Shown: positions 23,901 to 34,540 of the stretch, in pieces
Layout: each line of letters opens with the position of its first letter
Position numbering within the stretch: the stretch's first letter is position 1
Source: Anaeramoeba flamelloides
Taxonomy: Eukaryota > Metamonada > Anaeramoebidae
Assembly: GCA_027625915.1 (NCBI GenBank)
Contig: JANTQA010000036.1
Location: 9,755,001-9,819,000 of the forward strand
Length of the DNA: 64,000 nt
Reading direction: 5' to 3'
Program-made: the position numbers and the translations under genes
Notes under the pieces: generated by a model
What the model was told of the DNA's origin: nothing
Database searches by the model: none
The model's input: the letters and a program-made list of their open reading frames with translations, nothing else

Positions 23901-25505
23901 CAAATTAATTTCCCAGAATACCAACTGGCCCTTTCCCAAAATTTAAAAGCGATGCTGATTTATAATGATTTATATCTAATTCATTTAATAAATACAAAGC
24001 AAAAACGAAAAATTGAATTATATCAGGTTAATGATAATTTAAATTTCATCAAGCAAGAAATTAATATCAACGGGCTCTCTACACGGTATGGCGTCTCAAT
24101 AATTGATAATGTTCTCTTGATCACCGATGTCCATTCGAGAAGAACTGTGATCTGCGATCTAATGACTTTAAATATCAAATCAAAAGTGATAACAAATTTA
24201 TGTACATATCTTCCGCATAAAGTTACCAAACAAAAATTTGTCAAGGATCCCAAGGATATAAAATTATTTAAACCCGAGTGGTTATTTTTTGGGGACAATT
24301 ATCTTTTAGACCCCGTAGATGGGTTTCTTGCAAATATTGAAATAGACTATAACCAATTTGTGGATCATATTCCTCATAAAAATTTGCAATTTGAATTCTT
24401 TCTGAGAAGGTCATTAAAGATCTTTTTTTTTAAAGTTTTCAGAAGCTTTGTTTTGAATGAACAAGAATCAGACCCAATGATTAGATATTTTGATATAATT
24501 AATGGCATTTATTTTTCAGAATCGCCAAGCAATATGATCAACACAAATAATAATGACAGAACCAAGGATAGCGATAATAAAAAGGGCAATAAACGAGATA
24601 ATAAAGATAGCGATAATAATACGAAGAAGAAGAATAAGAAAAAGCCATCGAGGAGATCAACTTTAACTATTGGCAATACTAATAAAAAGAAAAGAAAAAA
24701 AAAATTGTCCATGCCGAGTTATTCAACAAACCAATTATTAAATACTAAAAATATATTAAATCTTCGTAAAATCGACGATCATCATTTCTATAATAAAAAT
24801 GATAAATCCCAAATCTACCAAAAATCTTCTATAGGGTATTTGGTATTAAATCAAAACGATTTTATTGAATATTTTTTCAACCCCTTGTCATTGGAACAAC
24901 GTATAACAAATAACCAATTAATTGAATTAATTTTCCAATATATCTGGAGTTTGACAATTTACCAATTTGAAATTGACTATCGGCTATTTAAACTATTAAT
25001 TGATTTGCTTGTGCAATCAAACAATTTCCAATTTTTAGATCAATTAATCCAAAATAACTTTTTTTTAGAAAAAATTGATTTAATTATTGAATATTTAAGA
25101 AAATTAGAAAAAATACAACCTAAATTATTTTTTTTAGTTTTGGATTTATTGAAAAAAAAAAAAAAATTCCCAGAATTGGTTAAATTATTAATCAACAGGG
25201 GTAAAATTTTCGAGGCCTTGCAATATCTTGATAAAATTAAGGAAAATCTTCCTTTAATTAAATACACCTTTAGAAGGGTGTTGGATATGGGCGATATCGC
25301 CACAATAATATTAGTATTTGAATTCTTACAACCTAAAGTTACTGGCAAAATTTTTACTTCCTATTTACAATTTTTTTTTCAATTTATATCAAAATCTAAT
25401 CCAAAAATTTTTATACAATTATTTGAAGAAATGTCAGATTTGATTCCTCAGCGTGGAATGTCCAAATTTGCAGTGCTTTATAAAAATTTGAAAAAAAAAA
25501 TATAA
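17930..25505 (+). CDS. RMC1: RMC1/Mic1-like regulator of the MON1-CCZ1 complex (4 exons, 762 aa)
   Basis: Exons: 17930-18099, 18290-18542, 23535-23609 and 23715-25505. All join in frame, with donors GTAATT, GTATGT and GTAAGT. The N-terminal part reads as beta-propeller strands (IKEIRISSDRMLICVYLL; FRWISKNSILFVHNYG). Exon 4 carries STRYGVSIIDNVLLITDVHS and PEWLFFGDNYLL, then VDGFLANIE, which line up with human RMC1/C18orf8. The C-terminal ~200 residues (LIFQYIWSLTIYQFEIDY onward) match the helical Mic1 domain. In animals RMC1 joins MON1-CCZ1, the Rab7 guanine nucleotide exchange factor of late endosomes and autophagosomes. Exon 3 (25 codons, ILPLKGSLKK...MGFIFS) restores family segments that would otherwise be missing. 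A basic low-complexity insert at about residues 442-500 separates propeller and helical parts. The 4992 nt third-exon-proximal intron holds two mariner-type elements. The family call rests on remembered similarity, with no database search run. Confidence 0.82.
19094..19679. mobile_element. TA-flanked mariner-type element, AAGTGGGGC family, copy 2
   Basis: Left end AGCTATTTCTAAGAAAGTGG, right end inverse and ending GGAAATACCT, with TA just outside both ends. It is 586 bp, close to copy 1 throughout (ATCCAAAAACATTAACTACC and AGATATTAAATTTTCTGATC are shared), and lies in the large RMC1 intron in the same orientation as copy 1. Confidence 0.75.
20429..21026. mobile_element. TA-flanked mariner-type element, AAGTGGGGC family, copy 3 (reversed)
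   Basis: It runs from AGGTATTTTCAAAAAAGTGG to GGAAATAGCT, with TA outside both ends. It is 598 bp and inverted relative to copies 1 and 2. Only 750 bp separate it from copy 2, in the same intron. Frames at 20566-20814 and 20771-21034 fall inside it and are not host genes. Confidence 0.75.
21041..21218 (+). repeat. Inverted repeat partner of 25985-26142
   Basis: About 170 bp (TCATTTCTATTGGTTTATTT, AAAGATGAACGATAAAAA, AAAGTTGTAAAAAGTT) recurs in reverse at 25985-26142. One copy lies in the RMC1 intron and the other downstream of the gene, so exons 3 and 4 sit between inverted copies about 5 kb apart. Confidence 0.6.
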
Positions 25506-27540
25506 AATTATGAATTAAAATTGGTTTTATATTTTATTTTATTTTAATTGTCGGTAGATTTATCAGTTGGCGATAAAAATGTTGGAAAGTCATGTATCAA
25601 TTTATGTGTAATGGGTTTTTATTTATTATAAAAAAAAAATTTTTTTTTTTTTTTTTTTTGGACTTATCAAATTTAAATTGTTTATTAGTTGAATCGAATT
25701 GGTTTGAATTAGTTTGGTTTGATTCCAACAAAAAAATAATTATTTTTGATATATTTTCAAAATGAAGGGTAATAATCCTGAAAGGGTATAATACTAATTC
25801 AAAAGATGGGTGACCAATAATGAATTTTCAATTATTTTCTTATTTTTGTGATATATCTTGAAATTTTTTTTAATTTTTTAATCAAATTGAAAAATTATAA
25901 AAGAGTTGGTTTCAAACTATTTGTTTTCTTGTTTTTTTCAAACCAATTTTTTTAAAAATTATTTTTAAATTGTTGATCAGAAAAAAATTTTTTATATTAA
26001 CTTTTTACAACTTTATTTTTATTTTTTTATCGTTCAACTTTGAATTCCCAACATTTTACTAACTGTTATTCTAAATAAACCAATAGAAATGAAAATTTCT
26101 GAATTTTTACTTTTTTATTTATTTTATTATTTTTTACAAACGTTTGATTTCGAATCCATGAAAAAACTCCTAAAATACTCGAAAATGTGAAAATATTCAA
26201 CTTCTTTTAAACACACCATAAATTATAAAGAATGTTTATTTAAATGGTGTTCATACTCATTTTTTTGATTTAATTATCTTATAAATGGAAAAAAAGAGTA
26301 TAATATTTGAAAATTTACTACCTTTTACTACCATTTATCAATTATAATTCATTTCTTGATTTTTTTTTTAATTTGACATTTGTTTTTGGGGATATTAATA
26401 ATCAAAAATATTTAGCAGCATATTAGATAGATTTTGAAACCTTTTTTTTTTTGATTTTTTTCGAAAGATTAGTAATTTTCAAGAATATTTTTTTGAAAAA
26501 AAAAATAACTGTAGAATTGCTTGTGTTTAATTATTTATTGAAAAATTTTCATATAATTTTGGGAAATTGTTGTTTTTTGGTTTTTTGTTTGTGATTTTTT
26601 TATATAATTTTGGTTTTTTATACATATTTTGAAGTGGTGCTAGGATTACATTGTATTATTTAAAAATTACACATTTTTGGATGTTTTATCTTATCAAAAG
26701 GAAAATTTTTGGAAAACAAGTTCTTGGATTGAGAAATAGGAAATTCTTTACATTCATTTTATACTTTCAAAGTTTTTTTTTATTTTTTAAAATTGTGTAT
26801 TTTTCAAAATAATGTTCCAGTAATGAATTTATTCAATATAAAGTTCATTTTTTTGTTAATAAAACCAAAAAATATTATTAATACAATACTGTCAAAAAAA
26901 TAAAAAGTACTTTTACAAAAAAAAAAAGACAATTATTTCCTTTTTCATTTAAAATTATTTGAAAATTAAAAAGATCTGAAAACCCTCGTTATTGTAGGGC
27001 ATATATCTGTTTTTGATGTTGTTATAGAAATGTAATTAATAAAACTTTTACTAATAAGTTACCCAAACATCTGAATCACTCTTTATTAATTTTTTGGGTG
27101 GCATTTTAAAAACAGATAGTATACATTTTTTTCAAATAGATAATTTCAAATATTTGAATTGTATTTTATTATTCTTGAAGAAGTGTAAATTACAGTCTAA
27201 ATGCCCTTTAACTTCAATTACAAAAAGGAAATTTAAGTATAAAACCATAGGTTTTACAGTTATTTATAAAGGGGGGGGCATATCAGAATTTTTTTATGTT
27301 TGAAAAAGAAAAAACAAAAAATTAAAAAGAAAAAGAAAAAAATTATGAAATTTAAAAAGGTTTTATAAGAAATAATTTTAAAAAATTCAAAAAAAAAAAA
27401 ACAAACTATGCTATCTTTAGATTATCAAAAACATCCTAAAATACATAAATGATATTTTTGGTTTAATGGAGTTTGGTTTGATAATTAATCATGAAATACA
27501 TTCCGGGATGGTTGTTTAATTGCTTTATTTCTTATATCTA
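25506..27540. other. Intergenic between RMC1 and a dispersed repeat
   Basis: A/T-rich with long T runs (25638-25660). It includes the inverted repeat arm at 25985-26142. An unusual run of eight G lies at 27272-27279. The 69-codon frame at 27094-27303 resembles nothing known, and I do not call it. Confidence 0.35.
25985..26142 (-). repeat. Inverted repeat partner of 21041-21218
   Basis: Reverse copy of the RMC1-intron segment (AACTTTTTACAACTTT, TTTTTATCGTTCAACTTT, AAATAAACCAATAGAAATGA). Non-coding. It may be two insertions of one short element or the arms of a larger rearrangement. Confidence 0.6.
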
Positions 27541-27716
27541 TTTGATCTGGTTTGTTTTGAACCTTTGAGTATTTTTTGCCTTTCATTTTTATCTATTTAT
27601 TTTCAATTTACTTATACTTTTGTGTTTAGGTGTCTTAGTCTTACCAAGTAACCACTTGATCTTTTTCCTTTGTAACTCTTCTTCCCAATATAAAGATAAT
27701 TTAGCCCGAGAAAATT
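27541..27716 (+). repeat. GTAACCACTTGAT repeat, copy 1
   Basis: About 170 bp shared with 49273-49430 (+) and, reversed, 62214-62330. The best-kept part is AGTAACCACTTGATCTTTTT, then TGTAACTCTTCTTCCCAATA and TAAAGA. An upstream pyrimidine-rich part (TTTATTTTCAATTTACTTAT) also matches. The sequence is less AT-rich than its surroundings. It has no coding frame, no terminal inverted repeat and no A-tail that I can see. Confidence 0.6.
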
Positions 27717-28579
27717 ATAGATAAAAACCTAAAAATCTATTTTAAATTTCCTTTATTTGGTTCAAAAAATTATGACAATTTTTTAGATCTAAAAATGTTA
27801 TTTTTTCATATCTTCCATAAATATACAATATTTTTGATTTTTAATTTCTTTGAAATGACAATTTTTTAAACCCTTTTTATTGATTACAGTATTGTATTTC
27901 AATCCTTACAGATTATAATATATGAATAAGAAAGAATAAGAAAGTCTCAAAATCGTTTCTGAAAAAAATTATTATTGTAATTAAAAAAATATAGTACATA
28001 AAAAAAATCCTTGACAAGATTTTTAATTCTGAATATTAGGAAAATTGTTGAGAATTTCTTTAATTGTAAATCAAATCCTTTTTATAAATATCAAATTTTT
28101 TTATCAACCAAGAAATAAACATGCCCAAAGAACACATCAAAGTAGGGTATCTCTAGAATTCTCAAATAATTGTTTGATACTATAAAGTAGATCAACTTTG
28201 TTTGAAAAACAATCAGAGTTTTTTTGAGGTTTACTAGAGTTTGGTAAATGATAATTTTTATCCTTGTTTTTTGATTGGTTGGATGGTGTTTTAAACAAGG
28301 GTTATTTCATTAACCTTCATTCGAATAAGAGGATAGGTTATAATTTCAAAAGTTTGATTCTTAAAATAAAAAGGATTTTATTTTAAATAAAAGAAATTTC
28401 ATATCAATTTTCCAATATTCACAATATAAAAACCTTGTATTTTATTTTTTTCTTGTCTGGTATTTTTTTCACTACTTTACTGTTCATTGTGGACTGATAT
28501 TTAAATGATAAAATTTTCACTTGTGGTAACTATAAAAGAATATATTTTAATGGACCCAAAAATATTCGTATCATTTTTA
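27717..28579. other. Intergenic, nothing recognised
   Basis: A/T-rich sequence without coding frames. It ends at a TA that forms the target site of the next MITE. Confidence 0.3.
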
Positions 28580-28748
28580 CCGTCAGTTCCACTTTTAAGG
28601 TACAAAAAAATCTCAAATTACGGCACAAAATTTGTAATTTTTTTTTTACAATTTATTTTGCTTGAATTTGAATTTTGTGCCTTAATTTGAGATTTTTATT
28701 GTGCCTTAAATTTCGTTGAGGTTTGAACCTTTAAAGTGGAACTGACTG
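28580..28748. mobile_element. CAGTCAGTTCCACTT MITE, complete copy (169 bp)
   Basis: The left end CCGTCAGTTCCACTTTTAAG and right end CTTTAAAGTGGAACTGACTG are near-perfect inverted repeats, with TA on both flanks. Inside, TCTCAAATTACGGCACAAAA pairs with TTTTGTGCCTTAATTTGAGA, so the whole element folds into one hairpin. TA target sites and end sequence fit a mariner-type non-autonomous family. Other copies: 47219-47442 and 7952. Confidence 0.8.
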
Positions 28749-29795
28749 TATTGTATTTGTCTTGAAAAAAAAATAACTTTCGTAGTGCTCTAAAATTAAC
28801 AGCATATCGAGAGATTAGTAAAAACACATCTAACTTCCTGATAAACCATAGCAAGAAAAGTTAGCTTCACTTATTTTGAAATAAAAAATAGAATTGTCTA
28901 CAAACTTTAACTTTTTTAAGGAAAAAAATTAATACTCAAAGGTATTTGATAAAAGACAGATTTTAAGAATCTATAATATATTAAGTGCTAATTTATGGTC
29001 ATTTGAAAAAAAAAAGGAAATTTATCAAAAATAAAAAATTTTTTTCTCCTTTTTGACTAATCTTAACAAAACGCTAAAATTTTCAAAACAAATTTAATTG
29101 AAGTTTTTCGTTTACCTATACCAATAAAGAAACCATACATAAAAGGTGATCTTGAGTTTATAAAACTGTAATTCCCTTCCAAACAAATTATAAACACAAC
29201 CAAATCTAATAACACTTTTGATTACTATTTTTTCAAAATTTGATCTAATTATTGCGAACTGTATTATTTTTGAAAGGTTGTAACAAAAGGAGAATAATTG
29301 GAATATTCGACTCATAAATCATCTAAGTAATTACTTTTATGTCTGTTTTTATTGAAATGTAATTAATTTCAAAATCTAACTCCTCAAAAGCAGTCAAAAA
29401 ATTTTAATGATATTTTTTAAATTAAAATAGTCACAATTTATTTCGGCTTGTTTGAGATAATTCAATTTGTTGGAAAAAAGAAATTCTACTCATTTGACAA
29501 ATCTCTTTATTAGGATGATAAGTTTTTATTTGTAAAATTTTCTGACTATCAAGTATTTCAGAGGATTATTTTTTTTTGTTTATATTTTTTACTTTCTTCC
29601 TCTTAAAAATTATTTGTTTTTTTTTTTAAAATTTTTTTCTAATTCTATTTGCTATTGTAAAAAAGAAATTTCACAACAAATAAAAAGACAAACACCGTTC
29701 TGAGGATCCGACTATCATTTAATTTGAAAATTTTTTTGCTTGCTTTCATAACAAAAACATAACTAAGAATTTGACACTGAAAAAAACAGACAATT
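28749..29795. other. Intergenic: 5' flank of the homeodomain gene
   Basis: No repeat partner or gene recognised. The ~90 bases before the ATG at 29796 include less AT-rich sequence (CCGTTCTGAGGATCCGACTA at about 29697), which may belong to the promoter or leader. Confidence 0.35.
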
Positions 29796-31967
29796 ATGGA
29801 AATTCAACATGAGCTATATCTCGAGCCGATCTTTAAAACAACAGTAAACGTACCTTGTCTTGTCAAGTATGAGAATGGACACCCAATTGACACATTATTT
29901 TTAAATGAAGACACAAGCATCAATAATGATTCTTCCGTATCTCAAGAAATTTCTTTTGATAATGAAGACACATTTGTTTATTCACCAGATTTGGATTTAA
30001 TAAGTGATTACGATCCAAAATATATCTCTCAATTACCCGTTTCAAACATGGATTTAAAAAAAAAAGAACAGGGAAATTTGCAACAAAACCAAAGCTCAAA
30101 CAATATTTTAGATTTTTTACAAACCTTGACCTGCACCATTGATACCAACGTAAACACAAAAAATGAAGCAAACAATCTTCAAAACATGAATTTAAATAGT
30201 GTTCATGAGAAAAAAAATACTCACAATTATTCTGAGGAGGACAAGATTTCCAATCTAATGCTACCAAATTTTTTAGATTCTAAAAACCAATGGCTGACTC
30301 AAAATGGTGAATCATCTTCATCTTCCTTTTCATCTTTTTACCCTATTAATTCTGAAATCTTTAATTCAAGTGTGTGCGTTTCAGAGCAAGTGGAAGAAGA
30401 CAAGATCTTCAAGAACGAATTTAATGAAATTAAAAATATATTAAATTTGGATCGCTGCTCTCGACCAAATGACGACCAAGAAACTTTAAAAAAGAATACT
30501 TTTAAACAGCCACTGTCTGAATTTGACATGAAGTCAAGCACTGATCAATTTTCAACACACCGTCCTGATATCAAAATAAACAAAAAACAAAATGAAGACG
30601 ATAATGTACTTGCCAACAAAATGAGAAATTTATCATTCAAAATCAGAAATATAGAACACCAGGCAATTTTGCAATCCATAGAATCCAATTATTTGAAAGA
30701 AAGACAAAGTGTTGAAGATTCTAGACAGTCTTGGATCACACGATACCATCGCCAGAATTTTACAAAGGGGCCAAATCAGATCAAAAAGAATTCTGATGAT
30801 CTAAGAAAAATTCATAAACAATTCGATTCACTTCTTGAAAGTCTCGAGTTGAGAATCTTCAAATCATTAAAACAATTTGAGTCTCATTTTTTGTTTTCAC
30901 AACATAATAATAATAAGAATAATAATAATAATAATAATAAAGTTGATAAATACCAAAACAAGGCAAAGAACAAAAAGAAAAAGCATAAAAAAACAAAATA
31001 TTATTTTGAAAATCAACACAGAAAAAGAAAAAAAAATCCCGAGATGTATAATTTAAAAAAACAGAAGCTTTCTCAAAAAGAAAGTGTAGGTAAAGAGTTA
31101 AAGAAAAGAAGATATCTAAATTCCAAAAAAAGTTCCAAATCTAAAAAAAATAAATATTTATACGATTCTCAAATGGAAAAGAAGAAAAAAGATCGAAAAA
31201 AAGCAAAAAAAAGAATCAAAGGGAAACTTAGACAGAGCCACCAACCAAAAAATATTGAAAAGATCAATTTCAAAAGATCAAGAAAAAAAAGACATTTTAA
31301 AAATAAAATGAAAAATAAAGAAAGAGAGAGAGAACGGGAAAGAAAAATAGACCGTGAGATCGAAAGAGAAATAGATCGAGAGATAGATCGAGAGATCGAA
31401 AGAGAAATGGGGAAGGTTAGAGATAAAGACAAAATTAAATATGTTTTTAACAATAAAAAAAAAAAAAAAATCAATTCCAAAAAAAGAAAAGTTAATTATT
31501 TGTCGAAAAAGTTGTTGAAGAAAAAAAAAAATATTATGAAAACAAAAAATCAACTCAAAGATAAAAATTTTTTAAAAAGAAAAGACAAAATTTATGATAT
31601 CGACTGGTTTCAAACGACCGACTCAGACTCTTTTGATATTGATGAACTTGATTCCCTATTAGAAAGCCTTTCAGATAGCCTTTCAGAAATCAGCGACGAT
31701 GAATTTTATAAAAAAAGTTCCAAAAAGAAAAAATTAATAAAAAGAACAAGACTAGACCCCAACGCTAAAATGATTTTAAATAATTGGATCACAGAAAGGG
31801 TAACTTCAGAAAATGGACCTTACGCCACAAAGGAAGAAAAAAATAAATTGGCAGAAGAATCTAGAATTTCTGTGAAGCAAATTACCGCATATCTGGGGAA
31901 TGCTAGAAATAAAATTAAAACTCAAGTCAAACGAGGGAAAATCGAAAGACCCATTTGGCTTTATTAA
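29796..31967 (+). CDS. TALE-like homeodomain protein (723 aa, single exon)
   Basis: Near the C terminus (about residues 649-715) lies a helix-turn-helix of the homeobox-KN/TALE type. MILNNWITERV is helix 1, followed by a loop extension (TSENGPYATKEEKNKLAEES, with PYA where TALE proteins have PYP), helix 2, and recognition helix QITAYLGNARNKIK. The DNA-contacting Asn51 and Arg53 are present, but the usual Trp48-Phe49 is Tyr-Leu. The rest is low complexity: an acidic Ser/Asn-rich N-terminal half, a poly-Asn run, and a strongly basic region at about 382-602. That region includes Arg-Glu/Arg-Asp-Ile repeats (508-542) and could serve as nuclear localisation signals. It is probably a sequence-specific transcription factor; its targets cannot be told. 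The stop is followed at once by a pyrimidine tract. Confidence 0.78.
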   Translation: MEIQHELYLEPIFKTTVNVPCLVKYENGHPIDTLFLNEDTSINNDSSVSQEISFDNEDTFVYSPDLDLISDYDPKYISQLPVSNMDLKKKEQGNLQQNQSSNNILDFLQTLTCTIDTNVNTKNEANNLQNMNLNSVHEKKNTHNYSEEDKISNLMLPNFLDSKNQWLTQNGESSSSSFSSFYPINSEIFNSSVCVSEQVEEDKIFKNEFNEIKNILNLDRCSRPNDDQETLKKNTFKQPLSEFDMKSSTDQFSTHRPDIKINKKQNEDDNVLANKMRNLSFKIRNIEHQAILQSIESNYLKERQSVEDSRQSWITRYHRQNFTKGPNQIKKNSDDLRKIHKQFDSLLESLELRIFKSLKQFESHFLFSQHNNNKNNNNNNNKVDKYQNKAKNKKKKHKKTKYYFENQHRKRKKNPEMYNLKKQKLSQKESVGKELKKRRYLNSKKSSKSKKNKYLYDSQMEKKKKDRKKAKKRIKGKLRQSHQPKNIEKINFKRSRKKRHFKNKMKNKERERERERKIDREIEREIDREIDREIEREMGKVRDKDKIKYVFNNKKKKKINSKKRKVNYLSKKLLKKKKNIMKTKNQLKDKNFLKRKDKIYDIDWFQTTDSDSFDIDELDSLLESLSDSLSEISDDEFYKKSSKKKKLIKRTRLDPNAKMILNNWITERVTSENGPYATKEEKNKLAEESRISVKQITAYLGNARNKIKTQVKRGKIERPIWLY

Positions 31968-32529
31968 CATTTTCTTTTCTTTTTCATTATTTTCTTTTCT
32001 TTTCCTTTCCTTTCCTTTCTTTTCTTTTCTTTTCTTTTCCATTATTTTATCTTTTTTAAATTTATAAAATATATTTATAAATTTATTGATAATGGGTTTT
32101 AATCTCAGTTTGTAACAGTTTTTTAACTGATTTAAATACTATATTTTGAAATCAATTGCATAGGGTATGAAACAACATTATTGTAAAAATTGAAATTTAT
32201 ATTTTTTCATTTGTCTAAGTCTCTTTTTTTATTGAATAAAAGTTGAATATTTAAATTTTTAGATCCATTCCAAGGATACCATTATTTTTTTGTTTCTTAA
32301 GTTTGATATTTTATTTCATTTTTTATAAATCAGAACAAGAGAGTTGATATTCAAACAAAAAAAAAAAAAAACAAATTATGTGAATTTTTTTTTTTTTATA
32401 ATTTGAAAAAATAAATGTGTATTGTTTAGTTTTTGTCATTTATTTTCTTTTTGTTTGATTTTTTGGATTTCATGAAAAAAATTCAATATTCTTTAATTTT
32501 TTGGGTTTGATCACATTTCACAAAAATTA
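31968..32529. other. 3' flank of homeodomain gene with (TTTTC)n tract
   Basis: From 31972 to 32042 the plus strand is almost entirely T and C in TTTTC/TTTCC units, starting five bases after the stop codon. A/T-rich sequence without genes follows, up to the LINE fragment. Confidence 0.5.
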
Positions 32530-33120
32530 AAATTTTCCAAGAAAAAAGATGAAAATATCAATTGGGAAATTGAAAACTTAAAATTATTGAATGTAGACCT
32601 AAATGATTTTAGACAAAAGTTAATTATAAATAGCTCTGGATGAAAGGGACAGAAATATTTAAAAATAATTAGATATAATAACAATATCAACAAACAACAA
32701 AAATATTTAAAATGGGAAGGTTCAACTTCCATTTTAAAATTAAGAAATTTCACAAATTATCTAAACAGATATTCTTATGTTTATGATAAAAATAAATTAA
32801 AAAAAAAATTCTGCAACTTATGTAAAAAACATTTAAATCAGTAAATAATAGAAGATATCGATCATTTTCTATGGGACTGCCCATTCTATGGAAAAAATTG
32901 AAAAATTTGGATTAATGAATTAATTCAAATAAACAAAAATAATAAGCAATTAAAGAATAATATTCTTGATATTATTCGAAATAAAGACTCATTATTTATT
33001 TTATCATTGGTTAATGATAAAGAAAATTATGACTCTTTATTAAAATTTCTAAAAAAAAATTGAGAAATCAGGGCTGTAAGAGGAAACTAGTTTCCTCCCT
33101 TCAAAATAAAAAAAAAAAAA
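32530..33120 (+). mobile_element. LINE (non-LTR retrotransposon), 3' end fragment
   Basis: The plus strand encodes the C-terminal part of a LINE polyprotein, broken by a few in-frame stops. It contains a zinc-finger-like CNLCKKHL...HFLWDCPFY motif, then KIWINELIQINKNNKQ and DIIRNKDSLF. After the last stop comes a short untranslated tail with hairpin AGAGGAAACTAGTTTCCTC, then CTTCAAAATAAA and an A run: the true 3' end of the element. The 5' part with reverse transcriptase is missing, which is typical of 5' truncation. A second fragment lies reversed at 36173-36455, and a third 3' end at 48876-48960. Confidence 0.8.
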
Positions 33121-34540
33121 TATTCTTTAATTTTACTCATTTAAGGAAAGATTAGTTAATTTATTCAAATTAAAAACTCTAATTTTCAAGATTAAAAAAA
33201 TTGAATAAATTTTATAAAAAATTTTAATGGTTTTAAGTGTATTAGAACAATTCAAGCACACACTCAAATTTTTATTGAGAATAATAAATACGATTTATTG
33301 TTAAAAAGGTGCTAGAAATAAAACTAAAAAAAGTTAAAAGCTAAACCTCTTTTCAGTCAAAGGAACCAAGTTTTATTGAAGATATAGAAAACATATTTTA
33401 TAATAATAATATAGTTTTCTTCTTAAACTAAATTTTCATTTTTTAAATCTGATCATTTTTTATAATTTAGTAAATTTATTATAATCTTTTCTGTTTTTTT
33501 TTCTTTTTTTCTTTTCTTGTTATTTTCTTTTCTTTTTTATTTTTTTTTTAAAAAGTCATTTTGTAAAAATAAATTTGTTCAAAAACTCCAAATTAACGTA
33601 AACAAATAGATTTTTTGTAATTTCTTTTAAAAATCAAAAATTTTTCTATTAAAAAATCAAATTGTCAACAATTTTAATTTACAAAAGAAATTGAGTAATT
33701 TTGTACAAAATATTTTAATGAAAGGCGGAAATTCATTTTTTTTTTAGAGTTTTTTATAGAAATTTATTGTTTGTCCAGGTATTTCCTTAACAAATTATAG
33801 ACTCTAATCTGAAGTTTTATATTTCTCGTATTTCTAAACAATCATAAGTTTGGTTTATTTATAAAAAAAAGTCAATTTTCCCTTTTTGGCTATGATACCT
33901 TTGAGTGAAATGGAGTTTATTATAAACTAATTTATAAAATTTTTACTCAATTGTCCCTGTTATTGGAAGTAGCTTGTATAAATGGTTTTATATCATATTC
34001 TTCAAAAAAAAATTTTGCAATTTTTAGATCAAAATAATTTTTTCTTATTTTTTGTTTTTTTTTACTTTAACTTCATTTTTTACGTAATTATCATTAAATT
34101 GATTTTATTTTTATTTTTTTACTAATTATTTCTTCAAAAAAATCCCACCCACCCCTAATAATTTTTTTTATTATTTTTAGAACATCTGTATTACATTTTT
34201 ATAAAAAAATTTCCTTTTATATGATGATTATTTCATTATTATTTGAAAAAAATATTCAAATAACAGACTTTTAAGATTTTAGAAATTTTCAAGACATTTT
34301 AGAACAAATAAAATGTTAATAGAAGTTTTTATTATAAAATTTTCTAGCATTTTAAGAATTTATAACACCTATACAACACGTTTATAAAATGTTATAAAAA
34401 ACTTTTTTTATTAGGGATCTTTTTATTTTTGTTTTTATAATTATTTTATTTTTTAATTCTTAAAAAACTTGTACTTGTATCATTCTTTATATATATATAT
34501 ATATATATCTCAATCGCTAATTTATTATCACTAATCAAGA
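33121..34540. other. Intergenic with dispersed repeat and pyrimidine tract
   Basis: It holds the repeat at 33400-33960 (partner 55090-55590), a T/C-rich tract at 33488-33545 and a (TA)n run at 34488-34508 next to the hairpin element. No coding frame. Confidence 0.4.
33400..33960 (+). repeat. Dispersed repeat (partner 55090-55590)
   Basis: Aligned landmarks in the same orientation: TTCTTCTTAAACTAAATTTTC, AACAATTTTAATTT, AAAGAAATTGAG, CAGGTATTTC, TATAGACTCTAATC, AAGTTTGGTTTATTT and TTTGAGTGAAAT(A/G)GAGTTTAT. Non-coding. The 55 kb copy sits between two direct repeats that are not obvious here, so this one may be partial. Confidence 0.55.
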
